From contig JAIZWK010000001.1 in NCBI GenBank assembly GCA_021498095.1, positions 3,473,450-3,537,449 on the forward strand: DNA of 64,000 bases, in the 5' to 3' direction. Positions 61,276-64,000 of the stretch are shown here, in pieces. Numbering within the stretch: the stretch's first letter is position 1; each line of letters opens with the position of its first letter. The position numbers and the translations under genes are program-made. Below the pieces are notes generated by a model. It worked only from the letters and a program-made list of their open reading frames with translations, ran no database searches and was not told the origin of the DNA. The stretch comes from Candidatus Harpocratesius repetitus. GTDB lineage: Archaea > Asgardarchaeota > Lokiarchaeia > Sigyniarchaeales > Promethearchaeaceae.

Positions 61276-61887
61276 ATTATAAAAAATCCATACGAAACAG
61301 AAGTTATAGGAGATTTTCTAAATATTAATCATATCTTAGACAGATCAACCTCAAACGGTCCAGGTCTAAGAACAGTCATTTGGCTTCAAGGGTGCCTTAA
61401 GCATTGTGAAGGATGTAATAATAGAAATATGTGGCCTTTTAAAATAAAACAAAAGATTGGAGTTAAAGAATTAATAGATCGAATTAGAAAGAATAAAGAA
61501 ACGTTTGAAATCGAAGGAATTACATTGAGTGGAGGGGAACCACTTCTTCAATGGAGAATCTTGATTCCTTTTTTGCAGGAAATAAAAAAAATGGAACTTT
61601 CAGTAATATGTTTTTCAGGGTATACATGGGAAGAAATAAATTGTGCTAAATTTAAACTTGTACTCCCACTAATTGATATTTTGGTTTCAGGTCCATTTAT
61701 GCAAAAAGAAAAAGGAAACTTACCTTTAAGAGGCTCAAATAATCAAGAAATTCATTTTTTAACTAATAGATATGATAACTCCGATATTAAAGAGCAAAGT
61801 ACTGAAATCTTGATCGATACTGATGGTAAAATTACAATCACAGGATTTCCATCAAAAGATATTTTAGATTTTTTTTCTAATTATTAA
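61276..61887 (+). CDS. Radical SAM protein (NrdG/QueE-like) with non-AUG start
   Basis: About 203 residues, open directly after the TAG at 61273-61275. Family features: 'STSNGPGLRTVIWLQGC', the cluster motif C-x3-C-x2-C ('GCLKHCEGCNN'), 'ITLSGGEPLLQW' (SAM-binding GGE) and 'DILVSGPFMQKEKG', as in anaerobic ribonucleotide reductase activases. No NrdD is in the window. There is no ATG, GTG or TTG before the cysteine motif; the first ATG (61429) would remove it. GGAGGAGGG at 61260-61268 is a very strong Shine-Dalgarno at the right distance from AUU 61276 or AUA 61279. Probably an activase or sulfur/cluster-dependent partner of the next AAA+ protein. Confidence 0.82.
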   Translation: MIKNPYETEVIGDFLNINHILDRSTSNGPGLRTVIWLQGCLKHCEGCNNRNMWPFKIKQKIGVKELIDRIRKNKETFEIEGITLSGGEPLLQWRILIPFLQEIKKMELSVICFSGYTWEEINCAKFKLVLPLIDILVSGPFMQKEKGNLPLRGSNNQEIHFLTNRYDNSDIKEQSTEILIDTDGKITITGFPSKDILDFFSNY

Positions 61888-61912
61888 AAATAACAATAAA
61901 TAAATAAATAAT

Positions 61913-63520
61913 ATGGAAATGAAAATGGTAGAAAAAGAATTGAACGAAATTCGCACATTAATCAGAGCAGGTGCAACAGTAATTCAAGTTGTTTCATACG
62001 AACAACAGCGTGTTCAAGGTTTTGTCGATGCAATTGCCAAAGAATTAGGTTTAAATTGGTTTGATTGGAATTATGTGAAAGGTTTGCAAAAAAGCAATGA
62101 TGGCGTTTTAGAAGCTTTTAAGCATAATTTAACTGATCCAATCGACTTATTGGAAGAAATTCTAACTGACGAATCTGAAAATGGATTGTATATTTGCCAC
62201 GATTTTCATCCATTTATGAATGATAATCCTAAAATAATTCGGTTATTAAGGGAAATAATAACAACGCCATTTGAACACAAGAAAGCATTAATCTTATGCC
62301 AACCAATAAAAATAATTCCAAACGAATTACTAAAGGAAATGCCTATAGTTGAGGTGGAATTACCATCAAGTGAAATTTTAGAAGTGATTGCAGATGTTGT
62401 AAAGGAAAAATTCAATCTCGATAATCAATCCTTTGATAAATCAGAAGGGTTAATCAATGCAGCTCTTGGATTAACCACAATGGAAGCACAGTTAGCATTT
62501 TCAAAAGCAATTGTCGAAACTAACCAATTAAATGAAGAATCAATTAATTATATAATTAAAGAAAAGGAAAACATTATTAAAAAGAAAGGTACTTTAGAAT
62601 ATTTCCATCCAAATGACGATTTTGAAAGCATTGGTGGATTAAATGTATTAAAAGAATGGTTACGAAAACGTGGGAAGGCTTTTAAAAAAGGGGCACAAGA
62701 ATATGGGTTGGATAAACCTAGAGGTGTATTATTATTAGGAATTCCTGGTTGTGGTAAAAGTTTAAGCGCAAAAGCAATAGCAAATGTTTGGAATTTTCCC
62801 TTACTTAGATTTGATTTGGGTAAAGTGTTTTCAGGGATCGTAGGTGAATCAGAACAAAACATCAGAAATGCACTAGATATTGCTAAGGCATTAGCACCTT
62901 GTGTATTATGGATTGATGAAATCGAGAAAGGCTTGTCAGGTGTGAAGAGTTCTAATGAAACAGATTCAGGAGTAAGTGCAAGAATATTTGGTACATTTTT
63001 AACTTGGATGCAAGAAAAGAAAGAACCTGTTTTTGTGGTTGCCACAGCCAACGATATTAGTCAATTACCACCAGAATTATTGAGAAAAGGTCGATTTGAT
63101 GAAATTTTCTTCGTAGATCTTCCCACTTTATCCGAACGCGAAGAAATATTCAGAATCCATATTAAAAAGAAAAAGCGAAATCCTGAAAATTTTAATATTC
63201 AATATTTTGCAAAAATAACTGTAGGATTTACAGGCTCAGAAATTGAGGAAATTGTAAAAGAAGCTCTTTTCCGGGGTTTTGATGAAAACCGTCAGATCCA
63301 AGATAAAGACTTCATAGGAGCAATTAAAGATACAATTCCCTTATCAGTGACTATGGGTACTGATCTCGGTGATTTACGTAAATGGGCGAAATACCATGCA
63401 AAACTCGCAAGTAAAGATGAATTTAATGAAGATTTAAGCGAGATAACCCCAAAAGAAGATATACCAAAATTAAAGCAAGCTAGTATTAATCCCTTCATAA
63501 AACGGAATGAGACGAAATAA
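61913..63520 (+). CDS. Ycf46-like AAA+ ATPase
   Basis: 535 residues. N-terminal domain (about 1-225) as in Ycf46: 'IRAGATVIQVVSYEQQRV', 'NGLYICHDFHPFM' and 'KALILCQPIKIIP'. AAA+ module: 'LLLGIPGCGKSLSAKAIA' (Walker A, about 276), 'FSGIVGESEQNIRNALDIA', Walker B 'VLWIDEIEKGL' (about 333), sensor 1 'VVATANDIS', arginine finger 'LLRKGRFDEIFFVDLP', and 'GFTGSEIEEIVKEAL' (sensor 2 region). Ycf46 was named for a plastid/cyanobacterial gene. DUF1257 (Ycf35-like) and DUF2997 proteins often accompany it, and both follow here. The first codons offer ATGs at 61913, 61919 and 61925. Confidence 0.88.
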   Translation: MEMKMVEKELNEIRTLIRAGATVIQVVSYEQQRVQGFVDAIAKELGLNWFDWNYVKGLQKSNDGVLEAFKHNLTDPIDLLEEILTDESENGLYICHDFHPFMNDNPKIIRLLREIITTPFEHKKALILCQPIKIIPNELLKEMPIVEVELPSSEILEVIADVVKEKFNLDNQSFDKSEGLINAALGLTTMEAQLAFSKAIVETNQLNEESINYIIKEKENIIKKKGTLEYFHPNDDFESIGGLNVLKEWLRKRGKAFKKGAQEYGLDKPRGVLLLGIPGCGKSLSAKAIANVWNFPLLRFDLGKVFSGIVGESEQNIRNALDIAKALAPCVLWIDEIEKGLSGVKSSNETDSGVSARIFGTFLTWMQEKKEPVFVVATANDISQLPPELLRKGRFDEIFFVDLPTLSEREEIFRIHIKKKKRNPENFNIQYFAKITVGFTGSEIEEIVKEALFRGFDENRQIQDKDFIGAIKDTIPLSVTMGTDLGDLRKWAKYHAKLASKDEFNEDLSEITPKEDIPKLKQASINPFIKRNETK

Positions 63521-63521
63521 A

Positions 63522-63719
63522 ATGAGTGATGAAAAAATTATTATTATGATTGATGAAGATGGAAAAATTCAAGCAGATGCAATCGGATTTAAGGGCAATA
63601 TCTGCCTTAAGGAATTAGAAAAATTACTGGAAGGACTTCCTGAAATTGAAAAATTGGATAAAAAACCAGATTTTTATCAAAAAAATGTGAAATACAAACA
63701 CAAAACTATACTAAAATGA
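63522..63719 (+). CDS. DUF2997 small protein
   Basis: 65 residues: 'IIIMIDEDGKIQADAIGFKG', then 'CLKELEKLL' and a basic end with 'KPDFYQKN'. This is the DUF2997 pattern (I-x-x-D-x-x-G-x-x-x-x-x-x-G-F-x-G-x-x-C). It starts 1 nt after the AAA+ stop and precedes the DUF1257 gene by 13 nt. Function unknown; always small and linked to Ycf46-like ATPases in the clusters I know of. Confidence 0.75.
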   Translation: MSDEKIIIMIDEDGKIQADAIGFKGNICLKELEKLLEGLPEIEKLDKKPDFYQKNVKYKHKTILK

Positions 63720-63732
63720 TGGTGAGAATGAT

Positions 63733-64000
63733 ATGAGTTCCTTAATAACCCTTCGACTGCCGTTTTTTGATTTTGAGTGTCTAGAAAAAGCGATTGAGAA
63801 ATCTGGACTTAAAATCATTCAAAAAACGAAAGATATCTTGCTTTCTAATGGAATTTTATTTCAAAATACTAATATTGGATATATTGCCCAAGTAAATAAT
63901 GTTCAAAAAGAAATAATAAATGCAATTCAAACAGAATATGAAAAATTCTATCAAGAAAAAGTTAAAGCTTTAAGAGAAGCACAGAGAAAACTAGAATATC
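63733..64000 (+). CDS. DUF1257 (Ycf35-like) protein, partial at the right edge
   Basis: The first 89 residues are visible and run off the window: 'SSLITLRLPFFDFECLEKAI', 'GYIAQVNNVQKE' and 'YEKFYQEKVKALREAQRKL'. Strand-helix layout and context (AAA+ Ycf46, DUF2997) fit DUF1257, named for plastid Ycf35. GGTGAG before the ATG supports the start. Confidence 0.7.
   Translation, partial: MSSLITLRLPFFDFECLEKAIEKSGLKIIQKTKDILLSNGILFQNTNIGYIAQVNNVQKEIINAIQTEYEKFYQEKVKALREAQRKLEY

Noticed and set aside
62548-63051. Minus-strand ORF of 167 codons
   Set aside because: Antisense to the AAA+ core; no domain, and the opposite strand encodes Walker A and B.

Overview
The window reads as the chromosome of an AT-rich archaeon, most likely an Asgard archaeon (Lokiarchaeia-like; this is an inference). 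Archaeal markers are ribosomal proteins uS2 and eS8, SRP19, archaeal translin, RibL-type FAD synthetase, the UPF0200/UPF0201 pair and BRE/TATA promoters. Asgard-like markers are a Ras/Rab-type small GTPase, a eukaryote-like PIWI/Argonaute, a three-finger C2H2 protein and CTERM-like surface proteins. A bacterial-type GpsA is also present. No tRNA, rRNA or CRISPR array was seen.

Layout. 0-13 kb is mostly housekeeping: LMW phosphatase, uS2, a GH127 glycosidase with a membrane partner, SRP19, a sugar nucleotidylyltransferase, eS8, UPF0200/0201, an Uma2-like protein, PRPP synthetase and a cyclophilin-like protein. Toxin-antitoxin genes begin at about 12 kb (a truncated HepT with MntA, then VapBC). 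A large, atypical P-type ATPase fills 13.5-16.5 kb.

16.9-26.3 kb is a rearranged accessory region. It holds gene scraps (release factor aRF1, acyl-CoA synthetase, a decayed IS), an intact IS4-type transposase, and a tandem array of secreted gingipain/caspase-like (clan CD) cysteine peptidases, each followed by a membrane-anchored surface protein. One peptidase has been deleted, one carries an in-frame TGA and one is intact. 26.4-32.3 kb returns to metabolism (RibL, epimerase, translin, GpsA, MaoC), interrupted by an XRE-ImmA/IrrE gene with a PIN-toxin partner broken by a stop codon.

32.4-47 kb is a second accessory region: IS and gene remnants, a UDG-like protein, the C2H2 coiled-coil protein, a tyrosine phosphatase, the small GTPase, a kinase pseudogene, a three-gene PIN module, an intact HepT/MntA pair, an RHH/PIN pair with twin palindromic operators, a membrane-bound transcription regulator and a HEPN-containing cluster with a probable frameshift. 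47-50 kb holds three small unknown proteins and a CDP-alcohol phosphatidyltransferase.

50.4-64 kb is the most striking part and is all on the plus strand: RNase III with a dsRNA-binding domain, a full-length PIWI-type Argonaute with an apparent DEDH tetrad, and then a tight operon. That operon encodes an UPF1/DNA2-type helicase, an unknown protein, a degenerate-PLD coiled-coil protein, a radical SAM protein with a non-AUG start, a Ycf46-like AAA+ ATPase, DUF2997 and DUF1257. Placing a dsRNA endonuclease, an Argonaute and a helicase together suggests an archaeal RNA-guided silencing or defence island, coupled to a second, poorly understood AAA+/radical-SAM module.
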